DNA of 20,756 nucleotides from SZUA-36 sp964650905 (GCA_964650905.1 CAZYVH010000051.1:1-20756); one strand, 5' to 3'; positions 7,693-15,903 are shown, counted from the first letter of the stretch. Program-made: numbers and translations. Notes: a model not told the origin generated them from the sequence alone.

Positions 7693-9659
7693 TGAAAACC
7701 AAAAATACAAACCCGGCGGGCCGGTCAGATTCTGAGCTTGGCATGAGCCGGACGATCACTCGCAGGGACATCCTGCACGGGATCGGCGCAATGACCGCGG
7801 GCACTTTGTTGCCAGTACCCACACTGGCCCGGCAGTTATTTGGTTCTCAAGACATGTGTACACCTTCAAAGACCGCCTACTACCCGCCGGGCCTGACGGG
7901 CCTGCGTGGCGATCACGAGGGATCTTTCAACGTCGCACACCAACTCGCCCGGCAGGGTCGAAAAGACTGGGGCCCGCGGCTGGAGCCCGACCCCGACGTA
8001 TACGACCTTGTGGTTGCAGGGGCCGGTATCAGCGGCTTGGCCGCTGCATATTTTTATCAAAAACAATACCCTCGGGCACGTATCCTGATTTTGGACAACC
8101 ACGATGATTTTGGCGGTCACGCCAAACGCAATGAATTTCAGACCGGCAAGCAAACGCTTCTCGGTTACGGCGGCGCTCAATCCCTGGAGGCGCCGTCCTC
8201 GTACAGTGGAATTGTGAAGGGCCTATTGGCTGATCTCGGTGTTGATATCAAGCGCTTTAAGAGCGCCTATGATGGTGGCTTCTACCGGCGCAACGGGCTG
8301 GCTGAAGGCATCCATTTCAACCGTGAAACCTGGGATGTTGATAAGACGCTGCGCTTCGGGCTGGGAATTCTTTCCGATTACCTGCCGCTTGCACCGTCGT
8401 CGTTGTCAGCGGAACAAGGGGTGGCAGGCATGCCGATCTCTGCTGCAGCGAAGCGTGAATTTGTTCGTTTGCTACTGACAGATGACGACCAGATGCCTGA
8501 AATTCAGACAGAGGCCAAGTGGCGATATCTGTACCACATCAGCTATCGCGATTTCCTGAGTAAACACCTGAAAATTCGCGAGCCAGAGGTTTTTACGGTG
8601 CTGCAGGATCTCGCCAGTGACTTCGGGGTGGGGATTGAATCGGTACCCGCGGCGAGTGCTCTGAACTACGCGGCCCTGCCGGGTTGGGATGCGGCCGGGC
8701 TGCCGGATACGGCGCGCGAAGAACCATATATACATCATTTCCCCGATGGCAATGCCTCACTGGCGCGTTTGTTGGTGCGTGAATTGATCCCGCCAGCCGC
8801 TGCCGGTAACAATATGGAAGATATCGTCGCAGCCTGTTTTGATTATGCCAGGCTCGACCAGGCAAGTTCGTCTGTGCGCCTGAGGCTTAACAGCACCGTC
8901 ACTGGGGTTAAACACGATGGAGATCCCAGCTCAGCCAGACACGTCCAGGTCTCCTACGTACGTGCAGGCCAGGCTTTTCAGGTACAGGCCCGGCGCTGCA
9001 TCCTCGCCTGCAATAACTCGATCATCCCCTATCTGTGTCCCGAACTTCCCGCAGCCCAGCGCCAGGCCCTGGCCCTGCAGGTCAAGACACCGATTCTTTA
9101 CACCAACGTTGCGCTGCGCAACTGGCAGGCGTGGAAGAATCTGGGTATAGGTGCACTGGTCGCGCCCGGCAGCTACCATATAAATGCCATGCTCGATTTT
9201 CCCGTGAGCCTTGGAAGCTATGCGTTTTCAAAGAGCGCGGATAAGCCGGTAATCGTGCACATGGAGCGCTTTCCGCACCGCTCAAATGGGGGTCTGTCGG
9301 AGCGTGAACAACATCGCATGGGCCGTTACGAACTGCTGTCTACGTCTTTTAAGACCATTGAACGGAACGTTCGCAACCAACTCGTGGGCATGCTTGGAGA
9401 GGGCGGGTTTGACCCGTCCGGAGACATCCTGGGAATTACCGTCAATCGCTGGGCCCACGGTTACGCATACTCGTACAACCCTTTATTCGATAACGTCTAT
9501 GCAGATGATGACGACCCTCGCTATCCTCATGTGCAGGCCCGTAAACGCTTCGGCCGAATCACCATCGCCAATGCGGATGCCGCTGCCAATGCGATGTTCG
9601 AAGCAGCCGTTGAACAGGGTTACCGCGCGGTCACCGAGTTGGAAACCTCTCGGGCTTAA
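7692..9659 (+). CDS. spdH: Spermidine dehydrogenase, Tat-exported
   Basis: The 655-residue protein closely recalls Pseudomonas SpdH, a flavin-dependent polyamine dehydrogenase that cleaves spermidine to 1,3-diaminopropane and 4-aminobutyraldehyde in the cell envelope. Recognisable SpdH features are a twin-arginine signal (TITRRDILHG, Arg24-Arg25, then a hydrophobic stretch), the YYPPGLTGLRGDHEGSFNVAH segment near residue 63, a FAD Rossmann motif GAGISG at 110-115, and LDNHDDFGGHAKRNEF soon after. A C-terminal RITIANADAAANAMFEAAVEQG closes the flavin domain. The ATG at 7692 overlaps the marR stop, giving a coupled start; an internal ATG at 7743 would also keep the Tat signal. It is the last gene of the rdh-marR-spdH unit and converges on the aminotransferase gene. 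Confidence 0.88.
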   Translation: MKTKNTNPAGRSDSELGMSRTITRRDILHGIGAMTAGTLLPVPTLARQLFGSQDMCTPSKTAYYPPGLTGLRGDHEGSFNVAHQLARQGRKDWGPRLEPDPDVYDLVVAGAGISGLAAAYFYQKQYPRARILILDNHDDFGGHAKRNEFQTGKQTLLGYGGAQSLEAPSSYSGIVKGLLADLGVDIKRFKSAYDGGFYRRNGLAEGIHFNRETWDVDKTLRFGLGILSDYLPLAPSSLSAEQGVAGMPISAAAKREFVRLLLTDDDQMPEIQTEAKWRYLYHISYRDFLSKHLKIREPEVFTVLQDLASDFGVGIESVPAASALNYAALPGWDAAGLPDTAREEPYIHHFPDGNASLARLLVRELIPPAAAGNNMEDIVAACFDYARLDQASSSVRLRLNSTVTGVKHDGDPSSARHVQVSYVRAGQAFQVQARRCILACNNSIIPYLCPELPAAQRQALALQVKTPILYTNVALRNWQAWKNLGIGALVAPGSYHINAMLDFPVSLGSYAFSKSADKPVIVHMERFPHRSNGGLSEREQHRMGRYELLSTSFKTIERNVRNQLVGMLGEGGFDPSGDILGITVNRWAHGYAYSYNPLFDNVYADDDDPRYPHVQARKRFGRITIANADAAANAMFEAAVEQGYRAVTELETSRA

Positions 9660-9707
9660 ACCATCCTAATATAGGACACTACACTAAGGAAGAAAATAAC
9701 CGTTGCG

Positions 9708-9745
9708 AAAGGAGGAGCCCCGGCAACAGGACCCCACCTTTTTTT
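9708..9745. terminator. Possible bidirectional terminator between convergent genes
   Basis: AAAGGAGG at 9708-9715 pairs with CCACCTTT at 9734-9741 (7 of 8 pairs) around an 18-base GC-rich loop and is followed by T residues on the plus strand. The complementary run of T before the hairpin on the minus strand is short. It lies between spdH and the opposing aminotransferase gene, where a shared terminator is expected. It overlaps the last codon region of the aminotransferase, so it is only a weak candidate. Confidence 0.35.
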
Positions 9746-11123
9746 AGAGTTTTGCCACAAGCTCCGATGCTTTGGTCAGGACCTTGCGCAAGATCGCTGC
9801 AATTTCCCGCAACTCATCGGGGCCGCAAATCAGTGGTGGCGACAATTGGATTACCGGCTCTCCACGATCATCGGTGCGACAGATAAGACCGGATTCATGG
9901 AGTCCTGGTGAGACAAAATCAAACAGTATCTCTTCTGCTTCTTTTTCGTTAAATGATTCTTTGTTCACCTTATTTTTTACAAGTTCAATACCAAAAAAGT
10001 AACCCGCACCCCTGACATCACCAACGATGGGCAGATCGTAGAGTCCCTCCAGAAGCTCTCTGAACAGGCTTTCATTGCGCCTGACATTGCCAAGGATGTC
10101 TTCTTTTTCGAAGATCTCCAGATTGGCCAAGGCCGCCGCACAGGCGACTGGATGCCCGGCAAAGGTAATACCATGATTGAATGCCTTGTCCTCGGCCAGA
10201 AACGGTTCCATTAAAAAATCCCGGCAAATCATCGCACCCATCGGGGCATAAGCGGAGGTTAATCCCTTCGCACAAGTAATAATGTCAGGCAAATAGTCAT
10301 ACCGCTCGCAGCCGAACATGTAACCCAAACGGCCAAAGGCGCAGATTACCTCATCGGATACAAGCATGATCTTGTACTTGTCACAAATCTTACGAACAGC
10401 CTGGAAATAACCATCAGGTGGTACAAAACAACCACCAGAGTTTTGCACCGGTTCTAAAAATACAGCGGCAACCGTTTCGGGGCCCTGGAATTTAATGGCC
10501 TGTTCAATTTCAAATGCACATTTTTGAGCATACTCCGCACTGCTCATCCCTTCTGTCATAAGGTGGCTGCGATAAGCATTGGTATTTTCAACATACGAGG
10601 TGCCCGGAACCAAAGGTTCGAAAGTGTTTCTGCAATCGGTCAATCCATTGATCGATAAAGCACCCATGGTGGTTCCATGGTAGGCGAGATTTCGGGAAAT
10701 CACTTTGTAACGTCTGGGTTCACCGATCTCAGCATAATACTGACGGATCAATTTCCATGCTGATTCCACTGCCTCTGAGCCACCCGATGTGAAGAAAACA
10801 CGGTTCAGATCCCCGGGAGCGAGTTCAGCCAGCCTGGCGGCCAGCTTGATAGCCGGTGGATGGGCATTGTTCCAGATGGGGAAGTAGGCGAGTTGCTCAC
10901 CTTGTTTTGCCATGGCATCAGTTATTTCACTTCGGCCGTGTCCAAGCTGCGAAGCAAATAACCCGGACAAACCGTCGAGGTATTTTTTACCATTGATATC
11001 ATAGATATAGCAACCTTCACCGTGACTCATTATCGGCACGTCATGCTTCTGAAGATAGCCCATGTCAGTAAAATGCATCCACAGATGTCTGCGGGCGAGT
11101 TCCTGGAGTTTGTCTTTTGTCAT
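9744..11123 (-). CDS. Class III PLP aminotransferase (probable polyamine/omega-amino acid transaminase)
   Basis: The 459-residue protein is a fold-type I, class III aminotransferase. Key features are FTSGGSEAVESAWKLIRQYY near residue 111 (phosphate-binding loop), the SDEVICAFGRLG strand with Asp257, and the PLP lysine Lys286 in IITCAKGLTSAYAPMGA. A HGITFAGHPVACAAAL segment near residue 319 completes the site. Such enzymes move an amino group from putrescine, beta-alanine, GABA or related omega-amines to pyruvate or 2-oxoglutarate. The polyamine setting suggests SpuC-like putrescine or 1,3-diaminopropane transamination, which would use the products made by SpdH. It is convergent with spdH. No ribosome-binding site of note is seen before the ATG (…TTGATGTAATG). 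Exact substrate is inferred from neighbours only. Confidence 0.8.
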   Translation of the reverse strand: MTKDKLQELARRHLWMHFTDMGYLQKHDVPIMSHGEGCYIYDINGKKYLDGLSGLFASQLGHGRSEITDAMAKQGEQLAYFPIWNNAHPPAIKLAARLAELAPGDLNRVFFTSGGSEAVESAWKLIRQYYAEIGEPRRYKVISRNLAYHGTTMGALSINGLTDCRNTFEPLVPGTSYVENTNAYRSHLMTEGMSSAEYAQKCAFEIEQAIKFQGPETVAAVFLEPVQNSGGCFVPPDGYFQAVRKICDKYKIMLVSDEVICAFGRLGYMFGCERYDYLPDIITCAKGLTSAYAPMGAMICRDFLMEPFLAEDKAFNHGITFAGHPVACAAALANLEIFEKEDILGNVRRNESLFRELLEGLYDLPIVGDVRGAGYFFGIELVKNKVNKESFNEKEAEEILFDFVSPGLHESGLICRTDDRGEPVIQLSPPLICGPDELREIAAILRKVLTKASELVAKL

Positions 11124-11554
11124 TACATCAACCCAATTGGTATCGTCATATTATGAATAGTATTGCAAATTCCTAGCTGGCGCATGCGCCCCGATAGGGC
11201 GACATAAATTAGTGGCCGGAAACGTTTAGCACAACAACAAAAGACTTGTCGAGGGTTTTCCGGTGGCGACCATTGGCCTCTCATTTATGATCTTGTTTAA
11301 ACTTTTTAGCCCGCTCAAGCTTCACTTGCTTAGATCAGCCATCATAATTACCTCTTTATTTTGAGCCACTTTGTAGCCCAATCAACAACGGGACGAAACA
11401 TTGATCATCACAGTCTGCTCCGCCAATCTCGTCTGATGTCATGACTCAGCCACAAAATACATTCTCGTGGTGACCACTCCATCCTCATCCGGTACCTACC
11501 GTGTTTTGTTTGTGGCCCTGGCGATGAAGAGCGCAAGCAGTCTCCCGTGCTGTC
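11124..11554. other. Gene-free stretch with palindromes
   Basis: No convincing gene was found in these 431 bases. Near the aminotransferase start there is a perfect 12-bp palindrome GGCGCATGCGCC at 11179-11190, and next to it an inverted repeat GCCC-CGATA-GGGC at 11188-11200. Both may be operator sites or a leader hairpin for that gene. The segment 11196-11210 (AGGGCGACATAAATT) recurs at 17720-17734. A short stretch near 11500-11525 nearly repeats a piece of the oxidoreductase gene at 13046-13071. Degenerate peptide-like stretches around 11440-11530 could be relics of a decayed gene, but I cannot assign them. Confidence 0.5.
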
Positions 11555-12772
11555 TTAAACCAGCTGTGATAAAAATGTTTTCGCAGGCACAATCACCGGC
11601 CGACGAATCTCAAATACATTCTTATCAATAAAATCACCTTCAATTCCAAGCTGAAAAACATGTGTAACACCCATTTGTTTGGCAAACAATTGAAGGCTTG
11701 GCGATAGCTTGCTATGCACCGAAGATTTTACTTCCACCATCATCCATGGATGGTTATCTTTAGAAACTAAAAAATCTACTTCACGCTTTTCTTTATCGCG
11801 CAAAAAATGCAAGCGGTAGTCGCCCAATCCCTGGTCAGTCCAGCAGTGTGTCGCTTTCAGCAAATGGGATGCTATAAAATTCTCGTTGCGGGCACCGACA
11901 TCCCGGCATTGCGACCAATCCCATAGATAATACTTTGGTTCTTTGAGTAGTGAGCGGGTTACATTTTTTGTCCAGGGGCGTACGGTAAAACAATTATAGA
12001 GTGACTCCAAAATCACAACCCAGCGTCGGATCGTATCCACGGAAACCCGGACTTTCTTCGCCAGGCTAGTGTAACTTGTTAGTTGACCAACCTGACCTTT
12101 GAGTAGTACGGCCAACATTTCCAATTGACCCAGTTCCTGCACCCTGGTTAGTTCACGAATATCTTCTTGCAATAATTGTTGTTCACGCAACTTGCTCCAA
12201 CGGTTAAAAAAACGTGGGTCTCGCTTCAAAAATGGTTCAGGAAACCCACCCCACTGCAACAGGGCTTTATAATCACCCTCAGGTAAAGCCTGAGGTTTTT
12301 GTAAAACATCCGACCCGCTCAATGGCTGCAATGATCTGTGCAAAACCTCGGCTACGGAAAATGGATGTAAGCGATAATTAAAATACCGCCCCATCAAACT
12401 ATCACCACCTTTTTTATACACATCCATACGCGCACTGCCGGTCAGCAAAATATGGCAGTACTGCTTGTAACGATCAAAAAACCCCTTGATCATCTGTTTC
12501 CACTGCCCATACTTGTGAATTTCATCAAATATCAGCAAGGGTTTGAAGTCCTGTAACTGATCCAGGGCGGCATATTCAGCAATGGCGCGGCCACCTTGCA
12601 GGATAAGGGCACGATCATCAAAATCATCCCAGTTTAGATATACCGTTTTATGCGGGTTCAATAAGGATTGTGCCAGGGTTGTTTTACCCACCTGACGTGG
12701 ACCCGAAAGCATAGCAATTTGCGAATGCTCACTAAAATGAGTCCTGATGATTGTCTCATAACTACGCTTCAT
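11555..12772 (-). CDS. AAA ATPase with DUF4143 C-terminal domain
   Basis: The 405-residue protein belongs to the widespread stand-alone AAA_14/DUF4143 family. Walker A is GPRQVGKTT at residues 24-32 and Walker B is LLIFDEIH ending at about residue 86. An arginine sensor-like LLTGSARMDVYKKGG follows near 129. A helical winged-helix-like part (VSVDTIRRWVVILESLYNCF) leads to the DUF4143 segment, whose REVDFLVSKDN…WMMVEVKSS near residue 335 resembles a PD-(D/E)xK nuclease-fold core. The cellular role of this family is not established; members are frequent in accessory regions and have been suspected of toxin or DNA-related functions. It stands alone, with a repeat-containing leader, and its lower GC and AT-rich upstream region suggest horizontal acquisition. 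Confidence 0.82.
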   Translation of the reverse strand: MKRSYETIIRTHFSEHSQIAMLSGPRQVGKTTLAQSLLNPHKTVYLNWDDFDDRALILQGGRAIAEYAALDQLQDFKPLLIFDEIHKYGQWKQMIKGFFDRYKQYCHILLTGSARMDVYKKGGDSLMGRYFNYRLHPFSVAEVLHRSLQPLSGSDVLQKPQALPEGDYKALLQWGGFPEPFLKRDPRFFNRWSKLREQQLLQEDIRELTRVQELGQLEMLAVLLKGQVGQLTSYTSLAKKVRVSVDTIRRWVVILESLYNCFTVRPWTKNVTRSLLKEPKYYLWDWSQCRDVGARNENFIASHLLKATHCWTDQGLGDYRLHFLRDKEKREVDFLVSKDNHPWMMVEVKSSVHSKLSPSLQLFAKQMGVTHVFQLGIEGDFIDKNVFEIRRPVIVPAKTFLSQLV

Positions 12773-12775
12773 GTC

Positions 12776-12839
12776 GACTATACTATTGTTTATCGTAAAA
12801 TAGTCAAGACCATTTATCGATACGTCGTAATATAGTCAA
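12776..12839. promoter_or_regulatory. Repeat-rich operator/promoter of the ATPase gene
   Basis: Immediately upstream of the ATPase start, TCGTAAAATAGTCAA (12793-12807) and TCGTAATATAGTCAA (12825-12839) form a 14-of-15 direct repeat spaced 32 bp, three helical turns. A third half-site, GACTAT at 12776-12781, is inverted relative to ATAGTC at 12800-12805 and with it makes a dyad. On the gene's strand each repeat reads TTGACTAT, so the proximal one can supply a -35 box (TTGACT) with TAGTAT as a poor -10 close to the start codon. The arrangement fits a repressor or autoregulatory site. Confidence 0.5.
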
Positions 12840-12928
12840 TAAGTAATATCCATCGTGAGCATAAAACGAATGAAATCTATTTATCTATATTTCAATGGGT
12901 TATGATTGTGTTGGGTTAATTGCAGGTT

Positions 12929-14893
12929 TTATACATTACGTGCTGCGATTAGTCCTTCGTACACGGCTTCTTCGGCTGAACGCGGGCTGAGGCAATCACC
13001 GACCAGATGGGTTTCCAGCCCCAAGCCACGTAGTTCTTCTTCAAGCACCGTGTTTTGTTTGTGACCCTGGGCAATGACCAGTGTATCGACGCCTTCGCAG
13101 ATCATCGTTTCCCCACTGGCGTTATGGTAAAAATAGACGCTGTCACCATCCGCACCATATAAACGTGCGTAGGGGATGACCTCGACACCGAGCTTGTGTA
13201 TGACACCGGCCCAATGGGTGCGCAGGTAAAGCTGTAAGTTCTGTCCCAGCGTTTCACCGTCGATACAAAACCGTACCACGCAGCCTTCCAGGGCCAGCTT
13301 TTCAGCCACACCGAGCCCGACCCAGTCACAGCGCCAGTCGGCAACGACGACATTGGTTCCGGTTGAGACCTCACCACGCAGGACTTGCCAGGCATCAACG
13401 GCATGCGTGTCTTCTGAGATTTTTATACCGATATCATTTTCGGGGTGAAATGGTGTTGCGCCGGTGGCAATAATCACTGCGTCGGGCTGTTCCTTTTTTA
13501 TAAAAGCACGATCAACCGGGGCATTAAGACGGATGTGTACACCTGAACGAAGCATTTCCTGTCTCAAATTATCAATAATCCCGCCAAATTCAGACCGGTT
13601 TGGCAACAGTTGCGCCAACAGGGCCTGCCCGCCCAATCGCGGGCCTGCCTCGTACAGGCTCACCTTATGTCCACGCTCGGCGGCCACGGCAGCGGCCTTC
13701 ATTCCACCAGGGCCACCTCCAACCACGAGGATTTTTCGCTTTGTTTCGGCTTTGACAGGTTGACCAAGTGTCAATTCACGGCCACTGAGCGGGTTCTGAA
13801 TACAGGATATTCCAACACCCATATGGTAGTGGCCGATACAGGCCTGATTGCAGCCAATACAGGCCCGGATGTCATCGAGTTTGCCCGCACGGGCCTTGTT
13901 GGGCATCTCCGGGTCCGAGATCATGGCGCGGGTCATACCACACATGTGGGCCTGTCCTGCGGCCAGCACCTGATCAGCCAGTTGCGGTTGATTGATGCGA
14001 CCGGCAACCATGATCGTCTTATCCATAATCGCCCTGATCTGCCCGGCCCTGGGGGCGGTATAGGCGGGCCCGATCTGCATGGGCGGGACCACGTGGACAG
14101 AACCACCCGGTCCCATCATGGAACCGACCGTTACGTCGATGAAATCAAGTTCTGTTTCCTCGTTGAGACGTTCACAGATTTTCAGCCAGGCCGGAGCGTC
14201 TATCCCGTCGGGCTCATGCTCGTCTGCGGAAATGCGCAGACCGATGATCTTTTCGGAACCAATAAGACGACGTGTTTGTGCGATGCATTCGGAGACAAAA
14301 CGAAAACGGTTTTCCCCGCATCCGCCATACTGATCCGTACGCTTATTGGTCAGTGGATTGAGAAACTGGGCCATCAGCATGCCGTGGCTGGCGACCAGTT
14401 CGACACCATCCAGACCCGCCTCAACCATGCGTCTGGCGGCCCCGGCGAAAGCCTGAACCAGATTTTGAATGTAAGCGGTGCTCATCACCCTTGGCATACA
14501 GTGGAAACGATGGTCCGGAACCAGCGAGGGGCCGTGGGGAACCCCGTGCATACCATCGTGAAGATAGGTGATGCGACCACCGTGATTGATCTGGGCGAAC
14601 ACCTTGCAGCCGTGTTTGTGTACCTTGTCGGCGACCAGTTTATAGCCGGGGATGCAGGCATCGGTGCTGGAATCAATGTAATAACTTTCAGAAACGTCAT
14701 CGGCGTAGGGGCGTGAGGATTCCATGATGATCAGCCCTGCCCCGCCACGGGCGCGGGCTTCGTGGTAAGCCGCCATTTTCTCGCCGGGTGCACCCCGTTC
14801 CGCCAAAATGGTCTGGTGGCCGGTGGAAAAGATACGGTTACGGATTTCCAAACCCCGTATCTCATGCGGTGTAAACAGGTATTTGAACGACAT
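12929..14893 (-). CDS. Old Yellow Enzyme-type FMN/4Fe-4S/FAD oxidoreductase (dienoyl-CoA reductase or N-demethylase class)
   Basis: The 654-residue protein has three parts. Residues about 1-335 form an FMN TIM barrel (FTPHEIRGLEIRNRIFSTGHQ at the start, DGVELVASHGMLMAQFLNPLTNKRTDQYGG near 162). A 4Fe-4S motif follows: C345-x2-C348-x3-C352-x11-C364. The rest is an FAD/NAD two-domain unit with GGGPGG at 392-397 and RLGGQALLA near 421. This is the plan of 2,4-dienoyl-CoA reductase, trimethylamine dehydrogenase, dimethylglycine demethylase DgcA and N-methylproline demethylase. The segment SHGMLMAQFLNP is of the amine-demethylase type as I recall it, so an N-methyl amine substrate is favoured but not proven. 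No partner subunit or electron-transfer gene lies next to it. Ribosome-binding site is weak (GGTGGAAC). Confidence 0.85.
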   Translation of the reverse strand: MSFKYLFTPHEIRGLEIRNRIFSTGHQTILAERGAPGEKMAAYHEARARGGAGLIIMESSRPYADDVSESYYIDSSTDACIPGYKLVADKVHKHGCKVFAQINHGGRITYLHDGMHGVPHGPSLVPDHRFHCMPRVMSTAYIQNLVQAFAGAARRMVEAGLDGVELVASHGMLMAQFLNPLTNKRTDQYGGCGENRFRFVSECIAQTRRLIGSEKIIGLRISADEHEPDGIDAPAWLKICERLNEETELDFIDVTVGSMMGPGGSVHVVPPMQIGPAYTAPRAGQIRAIMDKTIMVAGRINQPQLADQVLAAGQAHMCGMTRAMISDPEMPNKARAGKLDDIRACIGCNQACIGHYHMGVGISCIQNPLSGRELTLGQPVKAETKRKILVVGGGPGGMKAAAVAAERGHKVSLYEAGPRLGGQALLAQLLPNRSEFGGIIDNLRQEMLRSGVHIRLNAPVDRAFIKKEQPDAVIIATGATPFHPENDIGIKISEDTHAVDAWQVLRGEVSTGTNVVVADWRCDWVGLGVAEKLALEGCVVRFCIDGETLGQNLQLYLRTHWAGVIHKLGVEVIPYARLYGADGDSVYFYHNASGETMICEGVDTLVIAQGHKQNTVLEEELRGLGLETHLVGDCLSPRSAEEAVYEGLIAARNV

Positions 14894-15084
14894 GCTGCAG
14901 GTTCCACCAAGTCCGGTTTCAAAAGTGCCAATGTTTCAATTTCAAATTTTAATAATAAACTGAAAGAGTGTATGTACCTTCCGTTCCTACCCGCAATGGG
15001 CCAAAATGACTCTTCCGCAGCAGGGTCTCTATGCTCTGACAGGCTCCTGAAAGCTTGGCATTTGGTGTTTTATGCAATAGGGTA

Positions 15085-15114
15085 TTGTATTCAATAGCGT
15101 TACCAAGTGATAAT
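15085..15114 (+). promoter_or_regulatory. Candidate sigma70 promoter of the pqqD-like operon
   Basis: TTGTAT (15085-15090) and GATAAT (15109-15114) are separated by 18 bases. The -10 matches consensus at 5 of 6 positions and the -35 at 3 of 6. The -10 lies only five bases before the ATG, which would give an almost leaderless mRNA, consistent with the absence of a Shine-Dalgarno sequence before the gene. Confidence 0.4.
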
Positions 15115-15119
15115 GTAGA

Positions 15120-15428
15120 ATGAGAAATCAATCGGGTAGAGGATTACCAAGACAACTCAGTGGAATTGAGTTCGAAGAAGCAGCAGACGGACTCGTCACT
15201 TATCAGGGAGAGAACGGAAAGGTGTGCTATCTGAATCCGACCGCGACGCTCATTCTTTCCTTATGTAACGGCTCACTGACGGTGGCTGAAATTGCTGCAA
15301 TAGTTGCAAAGGCATTCTCGCTACCAAGCTTACCCATCGATGATGTCGAGCGGAGTCTGGGTGAGTTCGATCAAGCAGAGCTCATAGAGTGGGTTCCTGA
15401 CCAAAGTGTATCTGAAATGAGGGTATAA
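15120..15428 (+). CDS. PqqD-like peptide chaperone
   Basis: The 102-residue protein resembles the PqqD family, small proteins that bind a precursor peptide and present it to a modifying enzyme, usually a radical SAM enzyme or a kinase-like protein. Support: the pattern LVTYQGENGKVCYLNPTATLIL near residues 30-51 (the PqqD beta strands with Leu-Asn-Pro-Thr-Ala), LCNGSLTVAEIAAIVAKAF near 53-71 (helix), and a C-terminal helix with DVERSLGEFDQAELIEW. It starts an operon and its stop is one base from the next gene. No radical SAM partner is in the window, so the client could be the small exported proteins downstream, or the partner may be elsewhere. Standalone PqqD-like genes also occur beside glycosyltransferase clusters. 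Confidence 0.75.
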   Translation: MRNQSGRGLPRQLSGIEFEEAADGLVTYQGENGKVCYLNPTATLILSLCNGSLTVAEIAAIVAKAFSLPSLPIDDVERSLGEFDQAELIEWVPDQSVSEMRV

Positions 15429-15429
15429 A

Positions 15430-15903
15430 ATGTCAAAAGATGAATTAGAACAGCTACTCAAGGAAGTCGAGCCCGGCCGACGGGATTTTCTCAAAAAACT
15501 GATGCTTGGCATGAGCTATTTAACACCGATAGTCAGTGTTTTCACCATGGAAGCGTTGACCATCGATTCCGCCATGGCACAGATGTCGAATATCTGCTCC
15601 AACCTCGGTAACCTGCAGATTGAGAAGACAGTCTCCCCCGCAGCAGTGGTGGAAGGCGAGCAACTGACCTATACGATCAAGGTCCGTGCCTGCCATCCCC
15701 TCCCAACGGGTCCAATGAGTTTTTCCGATACTTTGCCCCCCAATACCAAGTTTGTTTCTGCGCAACAAACCTCCGGCCCTCCCTTTACCCTGACCAAACC
15801 ACCGGTTGGTTCTGAAGGGGGAACAGTATCCGGGGTACAAAATTCGCCACCGATTGACGAATCGGTGTCCATTTTCGAAATCGTCATTGTGGCACTCCCA
15901 TGA
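15430..15903 (+). CDS. Tat-exported small DUF11-domain protein
   Basis: The 157-residue protein starts with a textbook Tat signal: GRRDFLKKLMLG (Arg17-Arg18) followed by a hydrophobic stretch and an AMA-Q cleavage candidate near residue 51. The mature part is a single DUF11-type beta-sandwich repeat (LQIEKTVSPAAVVEGEQLTYTIKV … FSDTLPPNTKFVSAQQ), common in surface adhesins. It ends on a beta strand (IFEIVIVALP) just where DUF11 domains normally carry the closing 'NTATV' strand, so the domain appears incomplete. A GAGG ribosome-binding site lies 7 bases before the ATG. The next gene encodes a Sec-exported protein that begins with that missing motif. The PqqD-like gene is one base upstream. The function is unknown; a surface-displayed or modified protein is plausible. 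Confidence 0.75.
   Translation: MSKDELEQLLKEVEPGRRDFLKKLMLGMSYLTPIVSVFTMEALTIDSAMAQMSNICSNLGNLQIEKTVSPAAVVEGEQLTYTIKVRACHPLPTGPMSFSDTLPPNTKFVSAQQTSGPPFTLTKPPVGSEGGTVSGVQNSPPIDESVSIFEIVIVALP

Noticed and set aside
11440..11530. Peptide-like stretch suggesting a decayed gene
   Set aside because: Short, interrupted by stops, and matched to no family I recognise; only noted within the gene-free region.
13610..14716. A 368-codon plus-strand open frame opposite the oxidoreductase gene
   Set aside because: It lies wholly within the minus-strand gene, gives low-complexity residues with no domain, and follows from the strong third-position bias of that gene.
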